From JAFEDN01 sp963844565 (GTDB taxonomy: Bacteria; Pseudomonadota; Gammaproteobacteria; Coxiellales; Coxiellaceae): a DNA stretch of 64,000 nucleotides. Of this stretch, positions 9,206 through 18,774 are shown one piece after another. The notes under the pieces are model-generated. The model did no database searches. It was not told the DNA's origin and saw only the letters and a program-made list of their open reading frames with translations. A program made the translations under genes and the position numbers. Numbering within the stretch: position 1 is the first letter of the stretch; the number at the start of each line of letters is the position of its first letter. Where the stretch lies: the NCBI GenBank assembly GCA_963844565.1, contig CAWJON010000002.1, positions 186,001 through 250,000 of the forward strand. The letters are read 5' to 3'.

Positions 9206-12040
9206 ATGGATGTTACGATTGAGTTAAAGAAAATTTTACCTGAACGCCGTATCAGGACCAGGTATATTGATGTGGTATCGTTTGCACCGGATGCCGGGTT
9301 TTACCATTTGGTTCCCAAGGCGGTGGTGCAGCCGATTAATGAAGCTGAGATCATTTCCTTATGGCAATTTTCGCAACAGCATCAGTTGCCTTTGGTTTTT
9401 CGAGCCGGTGGCAGCTCTCTTTCCGGTCAAGCCATCACTGATGGGATTTTAGTGGATTTAAGCCAATACTGGGATCAAATAAGCATCGAAGAAAATGGCG
9501 CCAGCGTACGCGTACAACCCGGTATAACTGGCGCGATGGTCAATGCCTACTTAAAAAAATATCAACAGAAAATTGGCCCAGATCCGGCGAGCATTAGCAC
9601 GGCGATGATCGGCGGAATATTGTCAAATAATTCCAGCGGCATGTGCTGTGGTGTTGCATTCAATGCTTATCACACCCTCAAATATATCCGTTTTATATTG
9701 CCGAATGGAAAAACTTTTGACACAGAAAAATCCAACGATTACTCGCGGTTTGAGCAGGAATGTCCGGCAATTTATCAGGGTTTGCTAGCGTTACGCGATC
9801 AAATCGCAGCCGATGAGCTATTGTCAGAAAAAATTCGACACAAATATCAAATCAAAAATACCATGGGTTATTGCCTGAATGCATTTATTGATTATCAACA
9901 TCCCTTAGATATTTTAGCGCACCTATTAATTGGTGCTGAAGGCACTCTGGCATTTATTGCTGCCGCAGTTCTGAAAACAGTACCTGTTTATGCCTATAAA
10001 TCTACCGCATTATTATTTTTCCCCAATAGTTATGCAGCGTGCCAAGCGATTATTCCGCTAACCGAGGCGGGCGCTTTAATGGTTGAGCTGATGGATCGCG
10101 CATCATTACACGCTGTTGAAACAATGCCAGCTGTGCCTCTCATTGTAAAAACACTGCCGGAAGAGGCGGCAGCTTTGCTGGTTGAATTTCAAAATAATAA
10201 TCTCGAAACATTGCAACAAAATATCAATCAATTCCTATTATCGCTAGATAGATTTGAGTTATTAAATGATCCAGTGTTCACCGGAGATCCTATCGAACAA
10301 GATTTTTTCTGGCAGGTGCGAAAAGGGCTGTTTCCGAAAGTCGGCGGAATGCGTGACACTGGAACAACGGTTATTTTAGAAGATATTGCTTTCCCAGTAG
10401 CAAAATTGGGTGATGGTATTTCTGATCTTAAACAGTTGTTTATTAAGTACGGCTATAGCAATGGAATTATTTTTGGCCATGCTAAAGAAGGCAATATTCA
10501 TTTTTTGATTACGCCAGATTTTAATGTGCCAGAAGAAGTAGCTCGATACGATTTATTTATGCGCGAAGTAGTGAGTTTGGTCGTCGATAAATATAACGGT
10601 AGTTTAAAAGCAGAGCATGGCACTGGACGTAATATGGCCCCATTTGTAGAAACTGAATGGGGCAGTGTTGCTTATGAAATAATGAAAAAACTCAAGCAGC
10701 TGATTGATCCCAATTTGCTATTAAACCCAGGCGTGATTATTAATGCCGACAAACTCTGTCATATTCGAAATTTAAAACAACTGCCAACCGTGGATATTGA
10801 GGTCGATAAATGTATTGAGTGTGGTTACTGCGAACACAAATGCCCCAGTCGCGATCTTACCACGACGCCACGCAGAAGGATTATTATCAGAAGAGCGCTC
10901 AAAAAATTACAGCTTGCTGGTGATACTGCAAAATATAAGCTATTGCTTGATCAATATCAGTATGACGGAATAGATACCTGCGCCACCGATGGTCTGTGTG
11001 CTCTTGCTTGTCCCGTGAATATTAATACTGGCGATTTAATGAAGCGCTTGCGTAGCGAAAATCATCATCAATTTTCTAACCGCATTGCGCTAGCATTAGC
11101 GAAGAATTTTAAACTTCTGGTGAGTTTGCTAAGAGCAGGGATAAAAGTTGGCATGACCATCAATCGTGTATTCGGCAATAATGCGATGATCTATTTAACT
11201 CGCGGCTTAAAAAAATTTATTCCTGAAATACCGTTATGGTCACCGCAAATCGCTTATCCACCTGATTTAGCGATATTAGAAAGTCATGTCAAAAAAAATG
11301 ATCTAGCACTAGAAACCACTATTGTCTATTTTCCCGCCTGTGTTTCACGAATGATGGGCAGTTACCAGGGAAAAAATAAAAACCTCATGGAAACTTTTAT
11401 CAGCATTTGTCGTAAATCTGCGATTGACGTTAAGGTGTTGGACAATATCAATAGCAGTTGTTGCGGCCAGATGTTTTCTTCCAAAGGATTTAATGCGGCT
11501 GCTGAATTTACTGCTAATCGCATCATCACGCAATTATGGGAGACCAGCCTTGAAGGCAAGTTACTTATTGTGACTGATGTCAGTTCTTGTGCTTATAACT
11601 TGCAGCAAATACGTCCAATATTAACAGCAGAAAACCGCGAAAAATTTGCTAATTTAACCATTCTAGACAGTGTCGATTTTCTGCATGATCATGTGCTACC
11701 TAAAATTCAAGTGCAGCAAAAGAAAAACACCGTTGTACTGCATCCTGTTTGCGCGTTGGCAAAAATGGGCACAGTGAATAAATTTATCAATGTCGCCCAG
11801 CATTTTGCGAATGTCGTGACAGTTCCCAACCATGCTGGCTGCTGTGCGATGGCCGGGGATCGTGGTTTACAATTTCCCGAGCTCACCGCTTCGGCTACGC
11901 ATTTGGAAGCTGAAGAAGTCAAGCAGACGCTTTATGAAGGATATTATTCCTCTACTAAAACCTGCGAAATGGCAATGTCAGCAGCCATTAATAAAAATTA
12001 TGAGTCGATTTTATATTTGGCCGATGAGAGTAGTATATGA
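9206..12040 (+). CDS. FAD-linked, Fe-S D-2-hydroxyacid (D-lactate type) dehydrogenase
   Basis: 944-aa fusion of two modules. Residues about 40-250 are an FAD-binding type 4 (PCMH) domain, with RAGGSSLSGQ for the FAD diphosphate and GPDPAS/IGGILSNNSSG. Residues about 260-520 are the FAD-oxidase C-terminal domain, with GHAKEGNIHF and EHGTGRN. Then come two 4Fe-4S cysteine sets, CIECGYCEHKCP and a second set with CAxxGLCALACP, and two CCG heterodisulfide-reductase-type cysteine regions (SCCGQMF, GCCAMAGDRG). This is the YdiJ/Dld-type architecture that oxidises D-lactate or D-2-hydroxyglutarate and passes electrons on, probably at the membrane. E. coli YdiJ is slightly longer. The exact substrate is not determinable. 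It ends 11 bases from the convergent ankyrin gene. Confidence 0.88.
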   Translation: MDVTIELKKILPERRIRTRYIDVVSFAPDAGFYHLVPKAVVQPINEAEIISLWQFSQQHQLPLVFRAGGSSLSGQAITDGILVDLSQYWDQISIEENGASVRVQPGITGAMVNAYLKKYQQKIGPDPASISTAMIGGILSNNSSGMCCGVAFNAYHTLKYIRFILPNGKTFDTEKSNDYSRFEQECPAIYQGLLALRDQIAADELLSEKIRHKYQIKNTMGYCLNAFIDYQHPLDILAHLLIGAEGTLAFIAAAVLKTVPVYAYKSTALLFFPNSYAACQAIIPLTEAGALMVELMDRASLHAVETMPAVPLIVKTLPEEAAALLVEFQNNNLETLQQNINQFLLSLDRFELLNDPVFTGDPIEQDFFWQVRKGLFPKVGGMRDTGTTVILEDIAFPVAKLGDGISDLKQLFIKYGYSNGIIFGHAKEGNIHFLITPDFNVPEEVARYDLFMREVVSLVVDKYNGSLKAEHGTGRNMAPFVETEWGSVAYEIMKKLKQLIDPNLLLNPGVIINADKLCHIRNLKQLPTVDIEVDKCIECGYCEHKCPSRDLTTTPRRRIIIRRALKKLQLAGDTAKYKLLLDQYQYDGIDTCATDGLCALACPVNINTGDLMKRLRSENHHQFSNRIALALAKNFKLLVSLLRAGIKVGMTINRVFGNNAMIYLTRGLKKFIPEIPLWSPQIAYPPDLAILESHVKKNDLALETTIVYFPACVSRMMGSYQGKNKNLMETFISICRKSAIDVKVLDNINSSCCGQMFSSKGFNAAAEFTANRIITQLWETSLEGKLLIVTDVSSCAYNLQQIRPILTAENREKFANLTILDSVDFLHDHVLPKIQVQQKKNTVVLHPVCALAKMGTVNKFINVAQHFANVVTVPNHAGCCAMAGDRGLQFPELTASATHLEAEEVKQTLYEGYYSSTKTCEMAMSAAINKNYESILYLADESSI

Positions 12041-12051
12041 AAAAGATTTTC

Positions 12052-14100
12052 TTATGACGGTGCGCCGGGAGTTAGCTCACTTGACACTACCCCACTAATC
12101 TGGGAAGGCGTTGAATAATAAAAATTATGCTGGTTGTTTGAAAAACCACGCTCTTTGAGTGCAGCTACAATTAAGGGTTTCAAAAAATCAGGGGCAAGAT
12201 CAGCAGCAGTTTGTCCTTTGTCGTTACGTTTAGCAATGTCGATTTTTCCATGCATTAATAATCTTTTCGTCATTTTAATTTGTATATCTGGATTTTGGGT
12301 TCTAGTTGCAATGATCATCAGAACATGCAAAGGAGTGTTGCCAAGATTGTCGGGTAAATCTGGATTGGCGCCAGATTTTAGCAATAAACCAAGCATTGTT
12401 AGGTTGAGAGTGATAGCGGCGTTATGTAATAAGCGTAATCCGTTTTGTGTTTCGGGAAGATTTAAATCGAAGACTTGCTTTACTAATAAAAATTTATCAA
12501 ACTTACTTTTGGCAGCATCAGCTAAAATCATTTCTGCTACCATAGGTTGTAATGGGATAGGCACTTGCCATTCCACAGTAAAATCAGCTCGTTTTTTAAC
12601 AAATAGTCTCAGGTTATCTGCGTCATCTATATGAGAGCCTGATTTTTTCAAAAAACAGTCGAATGCTGTTAATCTCTCTTTATTTCTAACGGTTAAATCT
12701 ATAGAAAATGTTGCTAACAGATCATATGTTAAATGCGGTGATTGTGTAATAATGACATGAAATAAGGGTTCATGTTTTAATTGCTTTCGAATCACTTCCA
12801 GTTGAAAAGGTTTTTTAAATATCTCATCGGCATCGGTTGATTTAACATAGGTGCCGTCCACCCACATATAATTCTCTATATAAATCTTTCTGCAATAGTA
12901 ATTTATATAGTGAAAGTTGAAATTATCTGCTGCTTTAAAATCTTTATCAGCTTCTGCATTTCTAATTAATTTTTTGAGAATAGGTAAGATTATCTTATGC
13001 TCGTCATAATCGAATGCTATTTTACCTGAGGTATCTTGAATGAGTGGGTCTGCATTATGCATTAATAAAGTCTCGGTATCTGCTTTTAAACTATTTTCCA
13101 GACAATATGAAAGAGGGGTGCGACCATTTTCATCAACCACATTAACGCACAAACCAATTTTTTGCTCTTTGCTTTCTGTAAGGACTTGAGAAACATTGTA
13201 AAAAGTACACCCCGGTCTATCCTTCTTAGCGGTTTTAGAGAAATAAAATAATCTATCTTCGAGTTTGCTTTGCAAGTCTGATTCAGATAATGATAGCCAT
13301 GCTTCGATATTTTCCCCTTTTGCGTTTAGACTGCGGTAATCCATTGTTACTAGGGATTCTTGGCCATCTTTTGGGGGTAAAGTTTTTAACAAAAATTCCA
13401 ATAATGAATCCGAAATAATTAGTGGCATGATTCGACCATACCAGAAGTCTGAATTATCAGCTTCGACTTTAGAATTATCACAATAGCATAATAAAAATAA
13501 GGGATTTAGGCGAAAACAGTCATCATTGAACGTACCAGAGTTGACTCTAAATTCACCTATAAGTTGGCTCTCTCCCACAAAAAAGCCCCCAGCGGCGGTG
13601 GGGATACCATAATCATATATTCTCTCGTCATCGCTATAAAGACTATAAAGCTCGGGATTAAAAAAAACTACTTGTTCTCTTCCCAATTTATGTAAAATTC
13701 CAGTGCTTCCCCCGATAGGTTGATTAATATGAACTCCATATGTTCTTCCTTTGTATTCAAAATCTTTACCTTCAGCAGTTTTTCCTGTTAGATGATCATC
13801 TTTATTTGTGGCGGGGATAAGTTCAATAATACCTATTAATTGGCCATTTTTAGTTTTAAAAAATGGAATGATGTAAACAAAGCCCTGCCCTCGCCAAATA
13901 GCAAGATTGTCAAATTGTGAAGGTCTAATTCCCTGGCGAAAAAAATCTAAAGCAGCTTCGCCATATGCCCACTTAATTTCTGGGTTTTTTTCAAATATTT
14001 CCTGAGCTTCAGAGTTAGAGAACTGAAAGAATTTTTTTGTAGTCCATTTAGGTTCTCTTACTTCAACATTTTTTTTCAGCTTGCTTAGGTCTTTTGACAT
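12052..14100 (-). CDS. Ankyrin-repeat protein, candidate effector
   Basis: 682 aa, no signal peptide. Ankyrin repeats are seen at about 325-375 (DENGRTPLSYCLENS, then LLMHNADPLIQDTSGKIAFD) and, more clearly, at about 565-665 (GLRLLHNAAITLN, LLLKSGANPDLPDNLGNTPL, then KRNDKGQTAADLAP). The first 300 residues have a different, strand-rich look, including a segment with PIGGSTG that I cannot assign. The Ser/Thr-rich C-terminal tail (NNQHNFYYSTPSQISG) is typical of type IV substrates. Ankyrin repeats mediate protein-protein contacts, so a host target is plausible. It is the downstream gene of a minus-strand effector-like block, 105 bases after the 14206 gene. Confidence 0.75.
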   Translation of the reverse strand: MSKDLSKLKKNVEVREPKWTTKKFFQFSNSEAQEIFEKNPEIKWAYGEAALDFFRQGIRPSQFDNLAIWRGQGFVYIIPFFKTKNGQLIGIIELIPATNKDDHLTGKTAEGKDFEYKGRTYGVHINQPIGGSTGILHKLGREQVVFFNPELYSLYSDDERIYDYGIPTAAGGFFVGESQLIGEFRVNSGTFNDDCFRLNPLFLLCYCDNSKVEADNSDFWYGRIMPLIISDSLLEFLLKTLPPKDGQESLVTMDYRSLNAKGENIEAWLSLSESDLQSKLEDRLFYFSKTAKKDRPGCTFYNVSQVLTESKEQKIGLCVNVVDENGRTPLSYCLENSLKADTETLLMHNADPLIQDTSGKIAFDYDEHKIILPILKKLIRNAEADKDFKAADNFNFHYINYYCRKIYIENYMWVDGTYVKSTDADEIFKKPFQLEVIRKQLKHEPLFHVIITQSPHLTYDLLATFSIDLTVRNKERLTAFDCFLKKSGSHIDDADNLRLFVKKRADFTVEWQVPIPLQPMVAEMILADAAKSKFDKFLLVKQVFDLNLPETQNGLRLLHNAAITLNLTMLGLLLKSGANPDLPDNLGNTPLHVLMIIATRTQNPDIQIKMTKRLLMHGKIDIAKRNDKGQTAADLAPDFLKPLIVAALKERGFSNNQHNFYYSTPSQISGVVSSELTPGAPS

Positions 14101-14205
14101 TTATAAGTAACCGGTATTCTAATATTATCCGGATAATTATAAATCAGATTACTTAAGAAAATGTTAAGGGATTCGATGCAGATAAATAAACAAGGCTGAG
14201 CTTGG

Positions 14206-15441
14206 TTAACTGAAAGTTTTTGCAAAGGAATTTTTTTCTGTTGATGTGTCGGGCGCTGCTTGCTCGCCGGACGACACCAAAGTAGGTGAAGAGGATAATT
14301 TAGGGATTAGTATGCGTCCCCTGATTTCATTTGCTACCATTTCTGCGTCGGTAAATTCAGAAAATTTAGGTTTAACTTGTGTGGGGTGGTGGATACCTTT
14401 TTCATCTAAAAGATCGATAATTCCTAAATTAAACCAATGCTGATTATTTTGCGTGTGACTAAGATTTTCACTGCTGATTGAATAAACGATTACTTTCCCT
14501 CCTCGACGGCAAACATATTCACTTTCAGTGACCATGCTGGTCGATTCTGCAGGAATATAAATAATACTTGTATGACGCGCTACCCAATCTAATAACGGCT
14601 TATATGCACTCGGAAAAACAAAATCAAAGTTGTAAAATTGGATTTGTTTTGGCGAAATTCCTAATTTGCTTAATTGATCGAGGAAAGCAAGTGATACTTC
14701 ATCTGTCTGCTTGGCTTTGTGTGGATTAGGTTGAAGTTCTTCTTGAGTGCTATAGTTGTGTTGTCCTGTGCGCGGGCCGTTCGTGATAATCAACACGGTT
14801 TTATCAGTTAAAAAACCGGAATTTTTTAAGTCTTGAACAATAAAATTTGCTCTTTTCCTAGCATCATCAGGGGTGAAAAATTTTTTAGAATTACTTTTAT
14901 GATCGGGAGCGTCACCAGCTAGGATAATACCGACAGGAAATTTTTCAGATAAATCGGGTGGATTTTTAAATTCTTTCAAGTCTTGAGCTACACTTTCCTC
15001 AGTTACATGATGAGGTACGCCAATTAAAGGAATAAATTTTGAATGTTTGGTGAGTAGCTTAACTTCATTCTCATCCAGCGTTGCACGAGGCAAACCAACG
15101 ATATCTGGATAATAACGAGTCTCTAATTTTTTAAATTCAGGGAAAAATTGATGTCCGGTTAAAATTGTGACGGGATGATGTGAGAGCGGCAAAGTTGTTT
15201 TAATACGTTCTATTGCTTGTAGCCCATGAGCGCCTGCTGCGATCACGATGTCATTTTCCGTAAACTCTTGTATTTTTGTTTCAGATAATTTATCTTCATC
15301 GCAGTCAATGGTATTGAATTTTATGGGATGAGACTTTAATTTTCTCCCCAAAGCACTGACTACGCCGCCACATTGATTTTTATCACCCAGAAAACCTGAA
15401 TTACTTAATACATAAACATTTCGTAAACTAATTCCCTTCAT
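14206..15441 (-). CDS. ELM1-like (DUF1022) glycosyltransferase-fold protein, candidate effector
   Basis: 411 aa. The middle and C-terminal part resembles the ELM1/mitochondrial-fission family: DDARKRANFIVQDLKNSGFL then VLIITNGPRTGQHN (the place of the VTTSRRTP motif), PNPHKAKQTDEVSLAFLDQL, and YIPAESTSMVTESEYVCRRG, which matches the D/E-S-x-SM-x-E-A motif of the family. VIAAGAHGLQ near residue 90 fits the N-terminal Rossmann domain. Known members are plant ELM1, needed for mitochondrial division, and bacterial LPS-related proteins. The tail after about 375 is Ser/Thr-rich and disordered. The start has TAGGAG 8 nt upstream. The family match is by motif only. Confidence 0.55.
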   Translation of the reverse strand: MKGISLRNVYVLSNSGFLGDKNQCGGVVSALGRKLKSHPIKFNTIDCDEDKLSETKIQEFTENDIVIAAGAHGLQAIERIKTTLPLSHHPVTILTGHQFFPEFKKLETRYYPDIVGLPRATLDENEVKLLTKHSKFIPLIGVPHHVTEESVAQDLKEFKNPPDLSEKFPVGIILAGDAPDHKSNSKKFFTPDDARKRANFIVQDLKNSGFLTDKTVLIITNGPRTGQHNYSTQEELQPNPHKAKQTDEVSLAFLDQLSKLGISPKQIQFYNFDFVFPSAYKPLLDWVARHTSIIYIPAESTSMVTESEYVCRRGGKVIVYSISSENLSHTQNNQHWFNLGIIDLLDEKGIHHPTQVKPKFSEFTDAEMVANEIRGRILIPKLSSSPTLVSSGEQAAPDTSTEKNSFAKTFS

Positions 15442-15513
15442 ATTTAATCTCCTATTAAATTTATATGGTATATTATACTATCATATTTTAAACATAAATA
15501 AAAATGCCCTAAT

Positions 15514-16980
15514 CTAACGAGTCAGGCTTCGAGTCAGGCTTGGTGGTGGCAAAGTCTGACTAGCTAGTTTTTTTAGCGAGTCGAATTGTGGATCATTAAA
15601 ATTAGAATTATTTTCTCTTTTCCATGCATCTAGAAAGTTGGGTGTTTCACCAATTATATTTAATTGTAAAATGATCTTTTTCTTCAGCTCACTACTAATA
15701 GAACTAATATGAACGTTGCGAAGTGACGCTAAAGTGAAAACTGGATTACTTTTAGAGAGAATTGCTTCAAATGCCGGACCGTCTCTATATTGATATTTAT
15801 TTATCTCTATACCAGTTGCTTTTAATAAGCCCATCAGCCTTACATCTCCTAATTCGATTGTTTTCTGAATGTTGTATTCAGTAATACCTTTTTTTCCAAT
15901 TTTGGCAAGCAAATATGCTATTAGTTTAACTTGTCCAAGACAAAAGCAGTTATTGACGAGAGGTTCTGTCATTAACTGTTCTGAGAGGATAATGCTGTCA
16001 GGCATTAAGTATTTTTTTCGAATGACATCTACTATATTGAGTTGATAACAAGTATAACTGAATACAAATAGTTGAAAAACCTGCCTCAGAATTTTTTCTT
16101 GCGATTTGAATTTTTCAGTCCACATTGGAATTTTCCAGTTAGCATTTGCATTATATGTTTCTGCCATTGCTTTAAGTATGTCTGGCGTTAAAATTTTCTC
16201 AGCATCTGCTAGAATTTGTTTGGAAATCTCTTCGCTGGTAGGGATGCCGTATAAGTCTCGCGGTTTTTTACGCCAGATTGTGGCAAATTCACTTTGTATC
16301 ATAAGTTCAAATAGATAATCCAGTAAGCGTTTTTGGTTGTTATACGTGATTTCCTGTGATTCGCTAAGAGGAGACTTTTTTCCTCCCGGCTGAATTTCAG
16401 ATAATGAAATGTTTGGTAAATAGGATACGAGTTCTCTAGGGATGGTTTTCCCAGTAGGTGTAGGTGAACTTAATAATAAGTGATTTTTCCCATGACGGAT
16501 TAAAATACTTATGGCTGCTCCGACATCACCCATTTCCAATAAACGATGAAAAGAATTTACCATCTTCAATTCCTCTTTATTTGAAGAGGAATAATAATCA
16601 GGGAGTTTTCTTATCCTTTCAGCGTAAATATCAAAAGCAGTCATCAATCTATTGTTGCAAGCGGTGAAGCAATTAACATTCATTTTAATTTCCCGCTTCT
16701 GTTCTTCAGCTTTCACTTCTCGTAATATAGACGCCAAATAAGGAAATTCTTTTAAAAGAAATTTTTGTGCAAACTGATCCATAATTATAATGCTTTGTGC
16801 ATAGAACTTTTTTGAAATTAACGAAAATAAAAAAATTTCTAAAAACTTAAGGTCTTCTAGAATAAATGTAATGAGTGCTTGAGGCACATCCTTAAGTTGA
16901 GCGTTGGGTAAGAGCCGTGTATGAGGAGGATGCGATGATGAGCTCGTATCCGTAAGATTGACAACATTTTGTGCTTGCAT
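15514..16980 (-). CDS. F-box-like protein, candidate effector
   Basis: 488 aa. Residues 31-66 (DVPQALITFILEDLKF, then FSLISKKFYAQSI) fit the F-box pattern of a leucine/proline start, an I-L-x-x-L core and a final VSKRFY-like helix. F-box proteins recruit substrates to SCF ubiquitin ligases, and several Legionella effectors use this trick. The rest is helical, with ankyrin-like pieces at about 150-165 (GDVGAAISILIRHGK) and about 340-385. The C-terminus carries a 12-bp duplication giving SLTRSLTR, and the final 20 residues are Pro/Ser/Thr-rich. It lies in the minus-strand effector-like block. The F-box call rests on a short divergent motif. Confidence 0.5.
   Translation of the reverse strand: MQAQNVVNLTDTSSSSHPPHTRLLPNAQLKDVPQALITFILEDLKFLEIFLFSLISKKFYAQSIIIMDQFAQKFLLKEFPYLASILREVKAEEQKREIKMNVNCFTACNNRLMTAFDIYAERIRKLPDYYSSSNKEELKMVNSFHRLLEMGDVGAAISILIRHGKNHLLLSSPTPTGKTIPRELVSYLPNISLSEIQPGGKKSPLSESQEITYNNQKRLLDYLFELMIQSEFATIWRKKPRDLYGIPTSEEISKQILADAEKILTPDILKAMAETYNANANWKIPMWTEKFKSQEKILRQVFQLFVFSYTCYQLNIVDVIRKKYLMPDSIILSEQLMTEPLVNNCFCLGQVKLIAYLLAKIGKKGITEYNIQKTIELGDVRLMGLLKATGIEINKYQYRDGPAFEAILSKSNPVFTLASLRNVHISSISSELKKKIILQLNIIGETPNFLDAWKRENNSNFNDPQFDSLKKLASQTLPPPSLTRSLTR
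15518..15541. repeat. 12-bp tandem duplication at the 3' end of the F-box-like gene
   Basis: CGAGTCAGGCTT occurs twice head to tail, in frame, and doubles the peptide SLTR at the extreme C-terminus of the encoded protein. The copies are identical, which suggests a recent slippage event. Confidence 0.85.
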
Positions 16981-17098
16981 ATATTATTCTCCATATTGTT
17001 AAAATTTATTGTTGGTGAAAAAAATTTAATTTCACAAACTTTAACATTTTGTTAATATAAAGCAAGTGAATAAGGACAGTGAATACGGAGTCTAATCC

Positions 17099-17364
17099 AT
17101 GAGAATAAAATCTTTTGCTATTATAGGAACTGGTGCAATCAGTCTAGAATGCATGTATTAGAGTCATTTTTAACGATGGAGAATAATTACAGTAGTATGA
17201 AAGAGGATTTTAACGCACGCCGCCCCCTGGAGTTGCATGCTATTTATGAAAATGCTTTGTTAATTGCCAAGCATAACAGCGTTTCAATGCCCTTAACAGC
17301 AATGTTATACCAGCAATTACATTATCTGAATGAAAAGAATTTATTGGATTCGCAAAAAAATTAA
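17099..17364 (+). pseudogene. Ketopantoate reductase (PanE/ApbA) remnant with internal deletion
   Basis: An ATG at 17099, with GGAG 8 nt upstream, opens MRIKSFAIIGTGAI, a Rossmann GxGxxG-type N-terminus of the ApbA/PanE family, but this frame stops at 17159. In another frame, from about 17149, comes NNYSSMKEDFNARRPLELH and then LIAKHNSVSMPLTAMLYQ, which is the family's C-terminal end (N-x-SSM-x-x-D-x-x-x-x-RPxEL). A full enzyme is about 300 aa, so some 200 residues are missing between the two parts. A functional short protein from the second frame is unlikely. The end overlaps the convergent gene at 17361 by 4 bases. Confidence 0.75.
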
Positions 17365-18656
17365 TTTGTCAGGCTGACATGAACGCTCTCTTCAGCGCCT
17401 TTATTGTCCACTACTGAAGTGACCAAATTAACAGCAGAAAATACCCCTTGGCCAGCAAGCAAGCCAAAAGATACACCTGTGCTTATTGAACGAAGGTGGG
17501 GGCCTATATCGTAGAAATTTAATTTTTTACTAAGAGCCCAATCAGCGGAAGTTATAACGCCACACATAGATAAAGTAATTATTGGGCTAAAAGGTAACAT
17601 TGCGCCCACTGCAATGCCTAATGCTCCTGCTGCAGCAAGCTCAGTTTTATTGAAATAGTGAATAGGTGGTAATACTGAATCGGCATATTGAGCGGTCATA
17701 CCGATGCTTTTGGCTTTGTTTATATCTCCACTCCACTGACTGATTACAACGATTTTATTTTTAGAAAATTTTTTAGCCTCTAGTTGGACGGCCAGTTGAT
17801 CAATTAAGCTATCAGTACCCATACCTTTTGAATTTTCTGCAATTTTAAATTGCTTATAGTTATATGAAACATCCAGATAAACTGATTTTCCGTTTATCTT
17901 ACCGATCAATAAAGCACGGCTGTCACTGTCCTGTTCAATACTTTCGGGATGAAAAAAATAATCTGAGTAAAACTGGTTGAGATAGACCAGAAATCGATGC
18001 ATATCAATTTCATTGCTGTTTGAGATGATACGGATTTCTTCGAGTTTGCATTCAGATTTTTTGGTTTCTTGCGCAAGGGCTTCAATTCGTTTTATAAAAT
18101 CCTTGCCATATTTTTCATTGCTATCATAAGGCCTAATACGACAACCCCAAGCTTCCTCAATTAGTGCGTGTGCAATATTTTCACCCGTTAGTTGATCAGC
18201 TGAAAAAATATTTTGACCATGTAAACACAAATACAATTTTTTTTCTTTAAATATTTTTTTTCTAATATTTTCGGGATAGTTAATTGCTTCAATTCCAGGA
18301 AAAAATTTTTGTAGTTGGCCAATAAATAGTTTTGTTTGAATAAAAGGCCCTTTTATTTCTTTAGAGTCATTATTCGGAAACTTTCCAAGCTTATAGCTGT
18401 TAATGGCTGTTAAAAATCTTTGATATTCTTTTGTTACTTCCCCCAAAGCAGTTCTCATGTGAATATTGGTAAGTAATGACCAATGACTGCGCTTTTTAAA
18501 TAAGTCTTTTAATTCCTCTGGAGTCGTGGGTCTGCTATTACATATAAATTTCAAAAAGGCAAACTGCCATATCGAAGGACCCAATTTTTCTGAGTGATGC
18601 AATGAGGATGCATTAACAATAAGTACCTTCGGGTTCTTAAGTTCAATATTTTTCAT
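17361..18656 (-). CDS. Unknown 431-aa protein with C-terminal hydrophobic segments, candidate effector
   Basis: No recognisable family. The first 330 residues look soluble and mixed alpha/beta (VLIVNASSLHH, KLYLCLHGQNIF, KIVVISQWSGD). Two hydrophobic regions follow, at about 341-372 (Gly/Ala-rich, GALGIAVGAMLPF) and about 390-415 (GVSFGLLAGQGVF), each long enough to enter a membrane. A soluble domain with a C-terminal pair of hydrophobic helices is a common design of effectors that anchor on host membranes; this is inference. It is the most upstream gene of the minus-strand block that runs down to 12052. Confidence 0.5.
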   Translation of the reverse strand: MKNIELKNPKVLIVNASSLHHSEKLGPSIWQFAFLKFICNSRPTTPEELKDLFKKRSHWSLLTNIHMRTALGEVTKEYQRFLTAINSYKLGKFPNNDSKEIKGPFIQTKLFIGQLQKFFPGIEAINYPENIRKKIFKEKKLYLCLHGQNIFSADQLTGENIAHALIEEAWGCRIRPYDSNEKYGKDFIKRIEALAQETKKSECKLEEIRIISNSNEIDMHRFLVYLNQFYSDYFFHPESIEQDSDSRALLIGKINGKSVYLDVSYNYKQFKIAENSKGMGTDSLIDQLAVQLEAKKFSKNKIVVISQWSGDINKAKSIGMTAQYADSVLPPIHYFNKTELAAAGALGIAVGAMLPFSPIITLSMCGVITSADWALSKKLNFYDIGPHLRSISTGVSFGLLAGQGVFSAVNLVTSVVDNKGAEESVHVSLTN

Positions 18657-18774
18657 ATAAACCCACCTTTTTTTAATATAATTATGTTGATTCTTAAGAC
18701 TTGCATTCTCTCATTTAAATTGACAAACTTGCAAGCTGGACACCAATAAATTTTTTCACAAGGAGTTGAACATT

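Noticed and set aside
12134..12634. 166-aa plus-strand frame opposite the 12052 ankyrin gene
   Set aside because: It is antisense to the ankyrin repeats and shows mirrored low-complexity composition only.
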